A stretch of 64,000 bases of DNA from Bacteroidota bacterium (GCA_016866355.1 VGMN01000001.1:62001-126000), one strand, 5' to 3'. Counted from the stretch's first letter, positions 6,809-15,604 are shown. The notes: generated by a model not told the origin, from the letters alone. Translations and numbers: made by a program.

Positions 6809-8266
6809 GTGTTTAAAAAACTAGATAAGCTGGTGGTTAAGGCCTTCTTAGGTCCTTTTATGGCTACGTTCTTTATTACGTTGTTAGTATTGGTGATTCA
6901 ATTTTTCTGGCTTTATATTGATGACTTTGTAGGAAAGGGGTTAGGTGCCGGTGTAATTCTTGAATTCATCATTTATCAAAGTGCCGTCTTAGTACCACTA
7001 GCGCTTCCACTGGCAGTGCTGCTATCTTCTCTCATGACATTTGGAAGTCTGGGAGAAAGTTTTGAATTAGTTGCCATCAAATCAGCAGGCATTTCACTAC
7101 TTCGATTCATGCGGCCACTTTTTTTTATCAGCCTATTGGTTGGTTTTATTGCTTTTCTTTTTTCTAATTACGTTATTCCTGTTGCAAATCTCAAGTCGCG
7201 GACCTTGCTAGCCGATATTGTTTATGCAAAGCCTGCTTTTGATTTGAAAGAAGGTGTTTTTTACGATCGAATCAATGGCTACGCTATTAAAATTGGAAGT
7301 AAAGAATCCAATGATAGTATCATTCGGGATGTGATTATTTACGAACAAGGCAATTTACTGCAGGATAACTTTATCATGGCTAAATCCGGTGTAATGCGTG
7401 TTACTCCAGATAAACGTATTCTAGAATTTAATTTACAGGATGGCTGGCGTTACCAGGAGCGGGGTAATCCTTATGAGGGAACTCGGAGTGAATACATTCG
7501 AGTGGGATTTAAAACCTACAATAAACAATTTGATTTAGGAAGTCTTGGATTTACTAATAGAACGGCTGATAGTGTCAATAAAAATAACGAACGCATGTTT
7601 AGTATGCGACAACTCAATAAGGCACTGGATTCCTTGGAGAGGGAAACTAAAGCGGTGATGGATCGAATGGCTGCCGATATGACTTACTTATTTCCCTTTT
7701 CAACGGTGTTGAAAAAGCCTTGGAAAACTGACAAGCTTCCTGCTGCTGAAAAAAAACAAATTGGCGCTGTCAAGCAATTTAAACAGTTGCTTCCCGACAC
7801 CGCAATCATAAATGTGGGATCTGCTGCAAAGAGCACCGCTTCCTCTGTTCGTATGAGTGCCGAATCGCTTCGCTACGTAATGGAAGACAAGAACAGGTCC
7901 ATCCGTAGGCACGCCATTGAATGGCATCGAAAGATAACGCTCTCCTTAGCTTGTATTATTCTTTTTTTAATTGGGGCACCCTTGGGTGCTATCATCCGAA
8001 AAGGTGGATTGGGTACTCCTTTAATTTTTGCCATTGTCTTTTTTATGCTATTTTATTTTTCAAGCACCATTGGTGAAAAATTTGCAAAAGAGAATACAGT
8101 TACACCTTTGCTTGGTATGTGGATGGCCACATTGGTACTCTTGCCCGTTGGGCTATTTTTAACGTACAAGGCCCTGCGTGATTCAAAGTTGTTGAATAAG
8201 GAAACGTACACGCCTATACTACGATTGTTTTCCTGGATTACTTATCGGAAAAAAAGTACAACTTGA
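6809..8266 (+). CDS. LptF/LptG family permease (YjgP/YjgQ)
   Basis: A 485-aa inner-membrane protein of the family that, with LptB, extracts lipopolysaccharide for transport to the outer membrane. Three membrane segments are near the N-terminus (about 15-40, 50-75, 100-125), then a large periplasmic domain (about 130-370), then three C-terminal segments (about 375-455, including LACIILFLIGAPLGAIIRKGG). Length exceeds the E. coli proteins (~360 aa) because the periplasmic part is longer, as usual in this phylum. GTG start (MFKKLDKLVVKAFLGPF). Whether it acts as LptF or LptG cannot be told, as no partner or LptB is in the window. Confidence 0.9.
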   Translation: MFKKLDKLVVKAFLGPFMATFFITLLVLVIQFFWLYIDDFVGKGLGAGVILEFIIYQSAVLVPLALPLAVLLSSLMTFGSLGESFELVAIKSAGISLLRFMRPLFFISLLVGFIAFLFSNYVIPVANLKSRTLLADIVYAKPAFDLKEGVFYDRINGYAIKIGSKESNDSIIRDVIIYEQGNLLQDNFIMAKSGVMRVTPDKRILEFNLQDGWRYQERGNPYEGTRSEYIRVGFKTYNKQFDLGSLGFTNRTADSVNKNNERMFSMRQLNKALDSLERETKAVMDRMAADMTYLFPFSTVLKKPWKTDKLPAAEKKQIGAVKQFKQLLPDTAIINVGSAAKSTASSVRMSAESLRYVMEDKNRSIRRHAIEWHRKITLSLACIILFLIGAPLGAIIRKGGLGTPLIFAIVFFMLFYFSSTIGEKFAKENTVTPLLGMWMATLVLLPVGLFLTYKALRDSKLLNKETYTPILRLFSWITYRKKSTT

Positions 8267-8267
8267 T

Positions 8268-8663
8268 ATGAAAACAATTACTAACTGGAAAGGAGAACTT
8301 GCCTTTGAATCGATGCAAGCGGAAGTGGGTCCGCTTATAATGGATGGAAATTTAAAAAAGGGATTAAGTCCAAAAGCCTTATTGTTAGCTGGCTTAGCGG
8401 GCTGTTCTGCTGTTGACGTAGTTGAGATTCTACATAAAATGCGCGTCCATTTTACATCTTTGCAAGTGGTGAGTGAAGCAGATCAGACCGATCAGCATCC
8501 ACGGGTCTTTAAAGACATCACGCTTATTTTTATTGTAAACGCTGCGCAAGTTGAGTTGGAGAAGGTTCAAAAAGCAGTGGATCTTTCAATGGAAAAATAT
8601 TGTGGGGTGGCTGCTATGTTACGAAAAAATAGCACCATACACGCAACCGTACAACTTATCTAG
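8268..8663 (+). CDS. OsmC family protein
   Basis: A 131-aa protein of the OsmC/Ohr family, thiol-dependent peroxide-detoxifying proteins. The two conserved cysteines are in LAGLAGCSAVDVVEILHKM (about residue 47) and EKYCGVAAML (about residue 109), with the typical central helix between. One base separates it from the permease stop codon, so the two are probably co-transcribed. Its last 8 bases overlap the end of the convergent pseudouridine synthase gene. The plain OsmC-like subgroup is likelier than Ohr. Confidence 0.9.
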   Translation: MKTITNWKGELAFESMQAEVGPLIMDGNLKKGLSPKALLLAGLAGCSAVDVVEILHKMRVHFTSLQVVSEADQTDQHPRVFKDITLIFIVNAAQVELEKVQKAVDLSMEKYCGVAAMLRKNSTIHATVQLI

Positions 8664-9396
8664 AGCGGGGTAATGTTTGCCTCGAATATTTACGCAATTG
8701 TAATAATGTTACCTGTAATTCTTTGGGAAGCTCAGCTTGTAGCGTAATAGTTTCACCTCCTAGATCAGTGAACGTTAATTCCATGGCATGAAGCGCTAGT
8801 CTATTTAATAAGGGTCTTTCCTCTTCTTGATTTTTGCTGATTTTATAATTGGATTTTAACCTTGACAGGTATAAGGGCTGTGCGTCTCCGTATAAATTAT
8901 CACAAGCCAGCGGGAAACCAATGGATTGCATATGTACTCGAATTTGGTGCGTTCGTCCCGTGATAGGTTTAAATAATACCCAGCTATAGGGCGCAAACTG
9001 TTCTGCTACTATATAGTTTGTTTGAGAGGGTTTACCGTTTCGATGTGTAACCATTTTCCCTATGATAGCGTGATGTTCTTTAATAGGGCTGGTAATACTG
9101 CCTTCCAAAGGGAGCGGTTTTCCAATGACAAGACCTCCGTATCTTTTTTGTACCCCTCGTTGTTCAAATTGCATCGAAAAATAACGATGTGCTTCTTCAT
9201 TTTTTGCAAAAAGTATCACACCGCTGGTGTCCCGGTCTAAGCGGTGGACTGGCCAAATTTTTCCATATTTTTTTTGCAGCTGTGATTTGAGGGACGCTTC
9301 TTTACCTTCTCTGTCTGGTACAGATAGTAAACCAGCGGGTTTATTTAGCGCCACCCACTGATCAGTTTCGCCGAGGAGTAGCAACCCTTTTTTCAT
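8656..9396 (-). CDS. RluA family RNA pseudouridine synthase
   Basis: A 246-aa pseudouridine synthase. The catalytic aspartate is in HRLDRDTSGVILFAKN (about residue 55), with RTHQIRVHM and the following LACDNLYGD also typical of the RluA branch. No S4 domain, so it resembles the short RluA/TruC-type enzymes; the target uridine is unknown. The chosen ATG at 9396 gives MKKGLLLLGE; another in-frame ATG at 9414 exists. Either start lies inside the 3' end of the upstream RsuA/RluB-type gene in another frame (35-53 base overlap), implying translational coupling. Confidence 0.88.
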   Translation of the reverse strand: MKKGLLLLGETDQWVALNKPAGLLSVPDREGKEASLKSQLQKKYGKIWPVHRLDRDTSGVILFAKNEEAHRYFSMQFEQRGVQKRYGGLVIGKPLPLEGSITSPIKEHHAIIGKMVTHRNGKPSQTNYIVAEQFAPYSWVLFKPITGRTHQIRVHMQSIGFPLACDNLYGDAQPLYLSRLKSNYKISKNQEEERPLLNRLALHAMELTFTDLGGETITLQAELPKELQVTLLQLRKYSRQTLPRSR

Positions 9397-10312
9397 CTTT
9401 CTTATTGTTTCCAAAATGTTTGAGCAGTCGAACTTCTTTTTCTGTTAAAAAGCGCCATTTACCCCGGTCAACATTTTTTTTAGTAAGCCCAGCAAACAAT
9501 ACCCGATCCAGATTTTTTACGTCGTAGCCTACATGTTCAAATAATCTTCGCACAATCCTATTACGTCCATTATGAATCTCTACACCTATTTGTCTTTTAT
9601 CCTTGGGGTCTGAATAAGCAATAGCATCAATGGTAGCTGGTCCATCCTCCAGCACCACGCCTTTAGCAAGTTGTTCAAAATGATTTTTTTCCAGGGGTTT
9701 ATCTAATGTTACCTGGTAAATTTTACGAATCTGGTGACTGGGATGTGTCAATTGCTGTGCCAGATCTCCATCATTAGTCAGTAACAAAACACCTGTTGTA
9801 TTTCTGTCTAGTCTTCCAACAGGATAAATTCTTTCTTTAGTTGCTTTTCCCAGTAAATCAATTACCGTTTTTCTTTTTTGAGGGTCATCGGTAGTAGTGA
9901 TATAGTCCTTGGGTTTGTTCATTAAAATATATACCAAGGATCGTTGTGGTAGTACTTTCTTGCCATTCACGGTAACGATATCAGCTGGCGAAACTTTATA
10001 ACCGGGTTCGTTCACCACAGCACCATTAACTTTTACCAGTCCATTTTTGACCAGTTCTGCTGCTTCTCTTCTGGCCGCTATACCCCCATGCGCAATAAAT
10101 TTATTCAAAGGCATTTTTTCTGTGAACGGCTTTGCGTTGGTAGGGGCAGCAGGTTCTTGCTGGGGATTACGAAGGGCAGCTTTTTTCTTTTCAAAATACT
10201 CTTCTCGCTCTTTTTTCGCTTTTTTCTTTTCTTGACGAAACTGCTCCTTTATGGCTGCATTGGATTTGCGCGGGGCAAATTTGGCAAAGGGATTGCCGGT
10301 AGATTTTTTCAT
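9362..10312 (-). CDS. rluB: RsuA/RluB family 23S rRNA pseudouridine synthase
   Basis: A 316-aa enzyme. Residues 1-65 are a basic, lysine-rich extension (KKKAKKEREEYFEKKKAA). An S4 RNA-binding domain follows (PLNKFIAHGGIAARREAAELVKNG), then the catalytic domain with YPVGRLDRNTTGVLLLTNDGDLA. The layout matches RluB/RluE/RluF-type enzymes that modify 23S rRNA; assignment to RluB is by resemblance only. A weak -7-like box (TATCTTTA, minus strand 10344-10351) lies 31 bases before the ATG. The 3' end overlaps the next gene. Confidence 0.88.
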   Translation of the reverse strand: MKKSTGNPFAKFAPRKSNAAIKEQFRQEKKKAKKEREEYFEKKKAALRNPQQEPAAPTNAKPFTEKMPLNKFIAHGGIAARREAAELVKNGLVKVNGAVVNEPGYKVSPADIVTVNGKKVLPQRSLVYILMNKPKDYITTTDDPQKRKTVIDLLGKATKERIYPVGRLDRNTTGVLLLTNDGDLAQQLTHPSHQIRKIYQVTLDKPLEKNHFEQLAKGVVLEDGPATIDAIAYSDPKDKRQIGVEIHNGRNRIVRRLFEHVGYDVKNLDRVLFAGLTKKNVDRGKWRFLTEKEVRLLKHFGNNKKDEKRVATPRRN

Positions 10313-10372
10313 ATTGAGGGTGCTGTTTTACAACAGGATGGTGTAAAGATACAATAAAAGAAAAGAAGCACT

Positions 10373-10398
10373 AAAAAGCCCTCCATTAAGAGGGCTTT
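10373..10398 (-). terminator. Intrinsic terminator of the Spy-like gene
   Basis: Nine-bp stem AAAGCCCTC (10375-10383) and GAGGGCTTT (10390-10398), loop cattaa. On the minus strand it ends in TTTTT and lies 17 bases past the stop of the Spy-like gene, separating it from the rluB-like gene. Confidence 0.8.
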
Positions 10399-10415
10399 CA
10401 ATCTTATTATTCACT

Positions 10416-11045
10416 TCATATAGCACTAGTGTTTCTAACAGGTGGTGGTGACGGCGGGGGCGGAGGACCCTTTCTTTCCCGATTGCCACGCGGTCTTTCT
10501 TCCATCTTACCTCGAAACTCTTGCATGCGGTCTCGCATCATTCGTTTGTATTTTTCTAATTGTTCGGCATTTAATAATTGACTTAAACTATTTTTTTGTT
10601 CTTCCATCATGCTTCGAAGCTGTTCGCGATGGCTATCCCGAAATGACGTAGCTTTCTTTTGCATTGCACGCATGGATTGCTGAAACTTCTCTTGTTGTGC
10701 TTGTAGCTTTTCTACTTGTTCATCAGACAAGGACAACGCCTCTTTTAATCGAGCAGCTTGTTTCTTTTTAGCACTGTCTTTTCTGGCGGTTTGTTTTTCC
10801 TTTATATCCTTGAGTTGCTTTTTTTGTTCTGGTGTTAAAACCTTTTCAAGTGCTTTCTCTTGCTCTTTTTTTAATTGCGCTCGTTGTGTTTCACTAAGGT
10901 TCAATTGTTCACTAAGTTGTTGTTTTCTTTCCTCATACCTCCTTGATAATGGCTCTCGTGGTGCCGTTTTACGTTCTTGTACAGGTTGTGCATTGGCCCA
11001 TGTGCCCCACACTAGTAATGTGAAAATAAAAATTGCATTTTTCAT
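10416..11045 (-). CDS. Spy/CpxP-like periplasmic protein with proline-rich tail
   Basis: A 209-aa predicted secreted helical protein. Residues 1-19 form a signal peptide (FIFTLLVWGTWANAQ). The rest is almost wholly helical, Gln/Lys/Glu-rich, with four LTxxQ-like motifs (LNLSETQ, LTPEQ, LSLSDEQ, LNAEQ) spaced as in Spy/CpxP chaperones and DUF4890-type proteins. The C-terminus is Arg/Gly-rich then proline-rich (GPPPPPSPPPV). Function is not established; periplasmic chaperone or stress sensor is a guess from the motifs. It is a single-gene unit with its own terminator. Confidence 0.75.
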   Translation of the reverse strand: MKNAIFIFTLLVWGTWANAQPVQERKTAPREPLSRRYEERKQQLSEQLNLSETQRAQLKKEQEKALEKVLTPEQKKQLKDIKEKQTARKDSAKKKQAARLKEALSLSDEQVEKLQAQQEKFQQSMRAMQKKATSFRDSHREQLRSMMEEQKNSLSQLLNAEQLEKYKRMMRDRMQEFRGKMEERPRGNRERKGPPPPPSPPPVRNTSAI

Positions 11046-11125
11046 AAAATGGTTACTTTAAGATTAGCAAATAGTAATGGTAAGAAGCCTTACAAGCAGT
11101 AAGATTTAATGCTCGTATAAAAAAA

Positions 11126-12169
11126 TTACCCTTTGTTGGCTAGTTGTCCGCAAGCGGCGTCAATATCCTTACCTCTACTTCTGCGTAACCGTGCATTGAC
11201 CCTGTTTTTGCTGAGGTAGTCCATGAACTGATCCACCTTCACGGCATCAGGTTTTTCAAATTTAGCTTTATCAATCGGGTTGTATTCGATAATATTAACC
11301 AAATCTGCAGGAACCTGTCTGTATAGTTTAACCAACTCGTCCGCATCACGTTGTCCATCATTAAAGTCTTTGAATAAAATGTATTCAAACGTGATTTCGT
11401 TTCCGGTTTCCTGGTAAAAATAGTTTAGTGCATCAACCAATGATTTAATATTGTTGGAATCATTGATTGGCATAATCTGGTTTCGCTTGGCGTCATTGGC
11501 TGCATGGAGGGAGAGCGCTAATTTGAATCGTACCCGATCATCTGCCAATTGTCGTATGCCTTTTGCAACACCCGCCGTAGAAACAGTGATTCTTCGTGGG
11601 CTCATGCCCAGTGCCTCAGGTGAACTGATAGTCTGAATAGCACGTAAAACCTGTTTGTAATTCAGTAATGGTTCGCCCATACCCATAAAAACGATGTTGG
11701 TAATTTTTTTATCCAACATTCGCTCTGCTTGTTGATTTAATAAAACAACCTGATCGACTATTTCGTCAAACTGCAGATTTCTTTTACGCTCCATGTACCC
11801 GGTGGCACAAAACTTACAAGTAAGTGAACAGCCTATCTGAGAGGACACGCAGGCTGTAATTCTTTTATCCGTGGGAATCAATACGCCCTCAATAGCATGT
11901 CCATCCCATGTCTTGAAACGGGATTTAATAGTGCCGTCTGAAGAGTATTGCGTGGTATCTACTTGTAATGCAGGAAGACTAAATTGCTCTCCTAATTGTT
12001 GGCGCAATAATTTGCTGAGGTTTGTCATATCAGCAAAGCTCATGGCCTGTTTTTTCCATAGCCACTCATGAATTTGTTGGGCCCTGAATTTCTTTTCGCC
12101 AGATTGTTCTACAAATTGCTCAAGCTCAGCCAAGCTTAACTCACGGATGTTGCGGGGTTGATTAGTCAC
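11126..12169 (-). CDS. rlmN: 23S rRNA / tRNA (adenine-C2)-methyltransferase RlmN
   Basis: A 347-aa radical SAM enzyme that methylates A2503 of 23S rRNA and A37 of some tRNAs. The cluster motif is CSLTCKFC (Cys114, Cys118, Cys121); GMGEPLLNY and the late DIDAACGQL cysteine needed for the methyl-carrier mechanism are present. An ATG at 12223 would extend the frame by 18 codons, but that part runs through the -7 box and the divergent promoter region, so I place the start at the GTG at 12169 (MTNQPRNIRELSL). If the box is real, the mRNA begins at or next to this GTG. Confidence 0.94.
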   Translation of the reverse strand: MTNQPRNIRELSLAELEQFVEQSGEKKFRAQQIHEWLWKKQAMSFADMTNLSKLLRQQLGEQFSLPALQVDTTQYSSDGTIKSRFKTWDGHAIEGVLIPTDKRITACVSSQIGCSLTCKFCATGYMERKRNLQFDEIVDQVVLLNQQAERMLDKKITNIVFMGMGEPLLNYKQVLRAIQTISSPEALGMSPRRITVSTAGVAKGIRQLADDRVRFKLALSLHAANDAKRNQIMPINDSNNIKSLVDALNYFYQETGNEITFEYILFKDFNDGQRDADELVKLYRQVPADLVNIIEYNPIDKAKFEKPDAVKVDQFMDYLSKNRVNARLRRSRGKDIDAACGQLANKG

Positions 12170-12173
12170 GATG

Positions 12174-12181
12174 CAAAGATA
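12174..12181 (-). promoter_or_regulatory. Candidate -7 box of rlmN
   Basis: TATCTTTG followed by C on the minus strand, a perfect TAnnTTTG, ending 4 bases before the GTG start at 12169. It lies within an otherwise too-long upstream reading frame and helps fix the start. Confidence 0.55.
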
Positions 12182-12233
12182 AAGGCCCGTGAACCGTTTT
12201 GAAGAATTAACGGATATTTGCACAAAGCATGCT

Positions 12234-13430
12234 ATGAAACCAGTCTATGTTGTTGATGCAGTAAGAACACCAATTGGTAGGTATGGTGGCGTATTAAGCG
12301 GTGTGCGTCCAGATGATTTATTAGCTACAGTACTTCGTGCCTTGTTAAATCGAAATGAAACAATGGATCCTTCTGCCATAGGAGATGTTATTGCTGGCGC
12401 TGCTAATCAAGCCGGTGAGGATAACAGAAATGTAGCCAGAATGGCGGCCTTACTTGCTGGTCTTCCTGTAACGGTTCCTGGAACCACGGTAAATAGACTT
12501 TGTGCATCAGGACTACAAGCTATTATGGATGGAAGTCGTCAAATTGCTTGTGAGGATGCTTCGCTTATTTTAGCAGGGGGTGCTGAGAGTATGACCCGTG
12601 CTCCTTTTGTGATGGCCAAATCAAACAGTGCTTATGATCGTAATGCAACCGTGTTTGATACCACCATAGGCTGGCGATTTATTAATCCTTTGCTGGCACC
12701 ACAATATCCTCCCTATACCATGGGAGAAACTGCGGAACAGGTAGCCACTCAATGGAAAATTAGTCGGGAAGAACAAGATGTTTTTGCATTGCAATCGCAA
12801 ACAAAGTATGCAACAGCTAAGGCGGGAGGAAAATGGGAGAACGAACTTGTTGCAGTTGAATTAAACAATAAAGGATTATTGAGTTGGGTGGTTGATGATG
12901 AACATCCGCGTCAAACATCATTGGAGAAATTGGCTGCTTTACAGCCGGCATTTAAAAAAGGCGGAACAGTAACCGCAGGAAATTCTTCCGGTATAAATGA
13001 TGGAGCAGCGGCTTTATTATTAGCTAATGAGGAAAGTATCAAGTTGTTTTCTTTACAACCGCTGGCACGTGTAGTAGCAATGGCAGTTACCGGCGTTGAC
13101 CCCTCTATTATGGGTATTGGACCAGTTACTGCTACCAGGCGTGTGTTAACGCGTGCCGGATTACAACTAAAGGATATTGGTTTATTTGAATTGAATGAGG
13201 CTTTTGCATCGCAATCCCTGGCATGTATCAAAGAATTAGGATTGGATCCTACTCGTGTTAATGTAAATGGAGGTGCCATTGCAATTGGTCATCCACTAGG
13301 TTGTAGTGGGGCTAGAATTTCTGCTACACTTCTTTATGAAATGAAGCGTCAACAGGTAAAATACGGGATAGCAACCATGTGTGTGGGAGTAGGACAAGGA
13401 GCTGCAGTGGTATATGAATTAGTTTCCTAA
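12234..13430 (+). CDS. Thiolase (3-oxoadipyl-CoA/acetyl-CoA acyltransferase type)
   Basis: A 398-aa thiolase that cleaves or forms 3-ketoacyl-CoA. The nucleophile is Cys90 in NRLCASGL; the active-site histidine is in GGAIAIGHPLGCSGAR and the second cysteine in ATMCVGVGQG. GGAESMTRAPFVM and the CVGVGQG ending resemble 3-oxoadipyl-CoA thiolases (PcaF/PaaJ) more than biosynthetic acetoacetyl-CoA thiolases, but no aromatic-degradation genes are nearby. The start is at the ATG at 12234; the frame is open 15 codons further up into the rlmN promoter. A near-consensus box (GATATTTG, 12213-12220) precedes it. The last 12 bases overlap the convergent hisS. Confidence 0.92.
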   Translation: MKPVYVVDAVRTPIGRYGGVLSGVRPDDLLATVLRALLNRNETMDPSAIGDVIAGAANQAGEDNRNVARMAALLAGLPVTVPGTTVNRLCASGLQAIMDGSRQIACEDASLILAGGAESMTRAPFVMAKSNSAYDRNATVFDTTIGWRFINPLLAPQYPPYTMGETAEQVATQWKISREEQDVFALQSQTKYATAKAGGKWENELVAVELNNKGLLSWVVDDEHPRQTSLEKLAALQPAFKKGGTVTAGNSSGINDGAAALLLANEESIKLFSLQPLARVVAMAVTGVDPSIMGIGPVTATRRVLTRAGLQLKDIGLFELNEAFASQSLACIKELGLDPTRVNVNGGAIAIGHPLGCSGARISATLLYEMKRQQVKYGIATMCVGVGQGAAVVYELVS

Positions 13431-14789
13431 ATGTTTACCCAAGACTGTCCAGGAAATTGTTTCTTGTATTCCTGTTTGTAAGTTTTTAACGGTAGCCGAT
13501 TGTGCTGCAATTTCTTTATCGCCCATTATTATTACCGTTGCAATTTTTTTTCTTTCGGCATATTTAAATTGCTTATCAAACTTAACGGCCTCGGGATAAA
13601 GTTCACAGGATATACCAGCTTGTCTTAATTGTTGCATTTGTTGAAAGGCCACTTTTGCCTCTTCTTCTCCTAAATTGAAAAATAAAACTTGTGTACTTGA
13701 TTGTGTGGTTGATGGAAAGAGTTGTAATTCTTCTAATACATCATAGATTCGATCCACACCAAAAGAAATACCTACGCCAGGCATATTGGGTACCCCAAAT
13801 AGTCCGGTAAGGTCATCATAACGGCCGCCGCCTCCTATGCTACCAATCTTGACTGAATCAGGGGCTTGCATTTCAAAGATCACACCCGTATAATAATTGA
13901 GTCCTCTTGCAAGCGTTGAATCTATCTGAACAGGCACCCCTTGTTCTTTTAAAGAATTGTACAAGGTGCTTAGATCACTAAATCCCTCTTCTGCAGCTTT
14001 TTCGTTTCCAAGTAATTGACTTAATTCCTGAAGCAATGCCAGCCCATCTCCTTTTGCCTGAAGATATTTTTCTATGCTACCAATTGCGGGTGCTGAAAGC
14101 CCTCGCAATTGGAGTTCGTCTTTGACCTTTTCTAATCCAATCTTATCAAGTTTGTCGATAGCCACGGTGATAGGTACTAACCAATCAATCCCGCCACATT
14201 TTTCTGCTAACGCCATTAATAATTTTCGGTGATTGATGCGTAGGGTATAGCCAGGCAACCCCAGCTTCGTGAAAATCTGATGTGAAATGCAACCCAACTC
14301 AATTTCATTTAAGAGTGAGCCACTACCTACAACATCCACATCACATTGGTAGAATTCCCTGTATCGTCCCTTTTGTGGTCTGTCTGCACGCCATACTGGC
14401 TGAATCTGATAGCGTTTAAATGGCATGGGAAGTTGCTGGTGCCAAGTAGCAACATAACGAGCAAAGGGTATGGTTAGGTCATATCGTAGTGCGCGTTCTG
14501 TGATTTGCTTACTTGATTTTCCGTCAAGCACTTTTTCCCACTCTTCCCGAATATTTTTTTCTTTCTCCGGATTATCTAACCCGTTATTAAGAATTTTAAA
14601 AATTAGTTTATCACCCTCTTCGCCATATTTGCCCAATAGGGTGTCCAGGTTTTCCATAGCTGGTGTTTCGAGTGGCTCAAATCCGTAGCACTCAAAAACA
14701 GTACGAATGGTATCCAGTATAAAGCGTCTTTTTCGGACAACATCTGCGCTAAAATCTCTGGTTCCTGATGGAAGGCTGGGCTTTGACAT
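13419..14789 (-). CDS. hisS: Histidine-tRNA ligase
   Basis: A 456-aa class II aminoacyl-tRNA synthetase. Visible motifs are LPSGTRDFSADV at the N-terminus, RALRYDLTIPFARYVA (motif 2 region and ATP site), RYREFYQCDVDVVG, RGLNYYTGVIFEM and GGGRYDDLTGLFG, with an anticodon-binding domain over the last ~100 residues (TQVLFFNLGEEEAK...). It is about 30 residues longer than E. coli HisS. It follows the phosphatase gene with a 1-base gap, so the two are co-transcribed. Confidence 0.97.
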   Translation of the reverse strand: MSKPSLPSGTRDFSADVVRKRRFILDTIRTVFECYGFEPLETPAMENLDTLLGKYGEEGDKLIFKILNNGLDNPEKEKNIREEWEKVLDGKSSKQITERALRYDLTIPFARYVATWHQQLPMPFKRYQIQPVWRADRPQKGRYREFYQCDVDVVGSGSLLNEIELGCISHQIFTKLGLPGYTLRINHRKLLMALAEKCGGIDWLVPITVAIDKLDKIGLEKVKDELQLRGLSAPAIGSIEKYLQAKGDGLALLQELSQLLGNEKAAEEGFSDLSTLYNSLKEQGVPVQIDSTLARGLNYYTGVIFEMQAPDSVKIGSIGGGGRYDDLTGLFGVPNMPGVGISFGVDRIYDVLEELQLFPSTTQSSTQVLFFNLGEEEAKVAFQQMQQLRQAGISCELYPEAVKFDKQFKYAERKKIATVIIMGDKEIAAQSATVKNLQTGIQETISWTVLGKHLGN

Positions 14790-14790
14790 T

Positions 14791-15267
14791 TTATTTAGCG
14801 GCGTTAGGGTTGGTTTGGTACTTTAAAATTAGCTGATCACAAACTTCATCCAATAAAGCATAAACTTCATGGAAGTCAGGCTCCCCCCCATAGTATGGAT
14901 CAGGTACGTCTAGGTTTTTACCCGGGTATTGCTCATTAAGCAGCAAATCTACCTTTGAATTGTCGAATTTATCACCCGTAATTCTTTGAATATCGTTCAA
15001 CACATCACCTGCAAGGGCATAGATTTTATCAAACTGAGTTAAGTCCTCTGTGGTAAACCTTCTGGCTCGCTGGTGTGTGATGTCAACCCCATTTTCTAAT
15101 GCAACCTTTTGTGAGAGGGGATGTGGCGGGTCACCTGTGTGATAATGGTTGGTACCGGCACTGTCAATCACCCAGTTGAGTCCGGCTTTTTTTACCTTCT
15201 CTTGGAGGATACCTTCAGCCAGTGGACTTCTGCAAATATTACCCAGGCAAACCATTAGAATTCTCAT
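14791..15267 (-). CDS. Low-molecular-weight protein-tyrosine phosphatase
   Basis: A 158-aa phosphatase. The P-loop CLGNICRS (C-x5-R) is at the N-terminus and the general-acid loop is VPDPYYGG near residue 118. The start is the ATG giving MRILMVCLGNICRSP; the frame is open 13 codons further upstream but crosses a perfect -7 box. Upstream of hisS with a 1-base gap. The substrate is unknown; in bacteria such enzymes act on tyrosine-phosphorylated proteins or phosphoarginine, and no kinase partner is in the window. Confidence 0.93.
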   Translation of the reverse strand: MRILMVCLGNICRSPLAEGILQEKVKKAGLNWVIDSAGTNHYHTGDPPHPLSQKVALENGVDITHQRARRFTTEDLTQFDKIYALAGDVLNDIQRITGDKFDNSKVDLLLNEQYPGKNLDVPDPYYGGEPDFHEVYALLDEVCDQLILKYQTNPNAAK

Positions 15268-15272
15268 CCATG

Positions 15273-15280
15273 CAAATATA
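15273..15280 (-). promoter_or_regulatory. Candidate -7 box of the phosphatase-hisS operon
   Basis: TATATTTG followed by C on the minus strand, perfect TAnnTTTG, ending 5 bases before the ATG at 15267. This predicts a leaderless transcript and supports the shorter start. Confidence 0.55.
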
Positions 15281-15340
15281 GTTAGCTCTCTTAACGTATT
15301 GGTCATTCTACTGGAGCCAAAATTTGTCTAATTTGCCACC

Positions 15341-15604
15341 ATGCGTATCGATTTTCAAAAAGAACGGAATAAACAGCAAAAGCAATTACTCCTGCTTCGA
15401 GATGTGGGCATGGGAGTGGTAATACTTGGTGCTGGTTTATTCTTTTTGCTTCGTTCTTGGTTTGTGTTGGATTTTAATCAACGCTATCCACCAGACCAAC
15501 TGGATAAATTGTTTGGGATTGTTTGTTTACTCTATGGCGGATGGCGTGTCTATCGGGGATATCTACACACCCGTTCGTCTTCAATATCTTCACATGAGCA
15601 ATAA
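15341..15604 (+). CDS. Small two-helix membrane protein, unknown
   Basis: An 87-aa protein I do not recognise. A basic, polar N-terminus (FQKERNKQQKQ) is followed by two hydrophobic segments, about 20-45 (VGMGVVILGAGLFFLLRSWFVL) and about 58-75 (LFGIVCLLYGGWRVYRG), with a short loop (NQRYPPDQL) between, and a serine-rich tail. It is probably an inner-membrane hairpin protein. Its stop codon overlaps the start of the PstS-like gene by 11 bases, so the two are translationally coupled and may work together. Confidence 0.7.
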   Translation: MRIDFQKERNKQQKQLLLLRDVGMGVVILGAGLFFLLRSWFVLDFNQRYPPDQLDKLFGIVCLLYGGWRVYRGYLHTRSSSISSHEQ

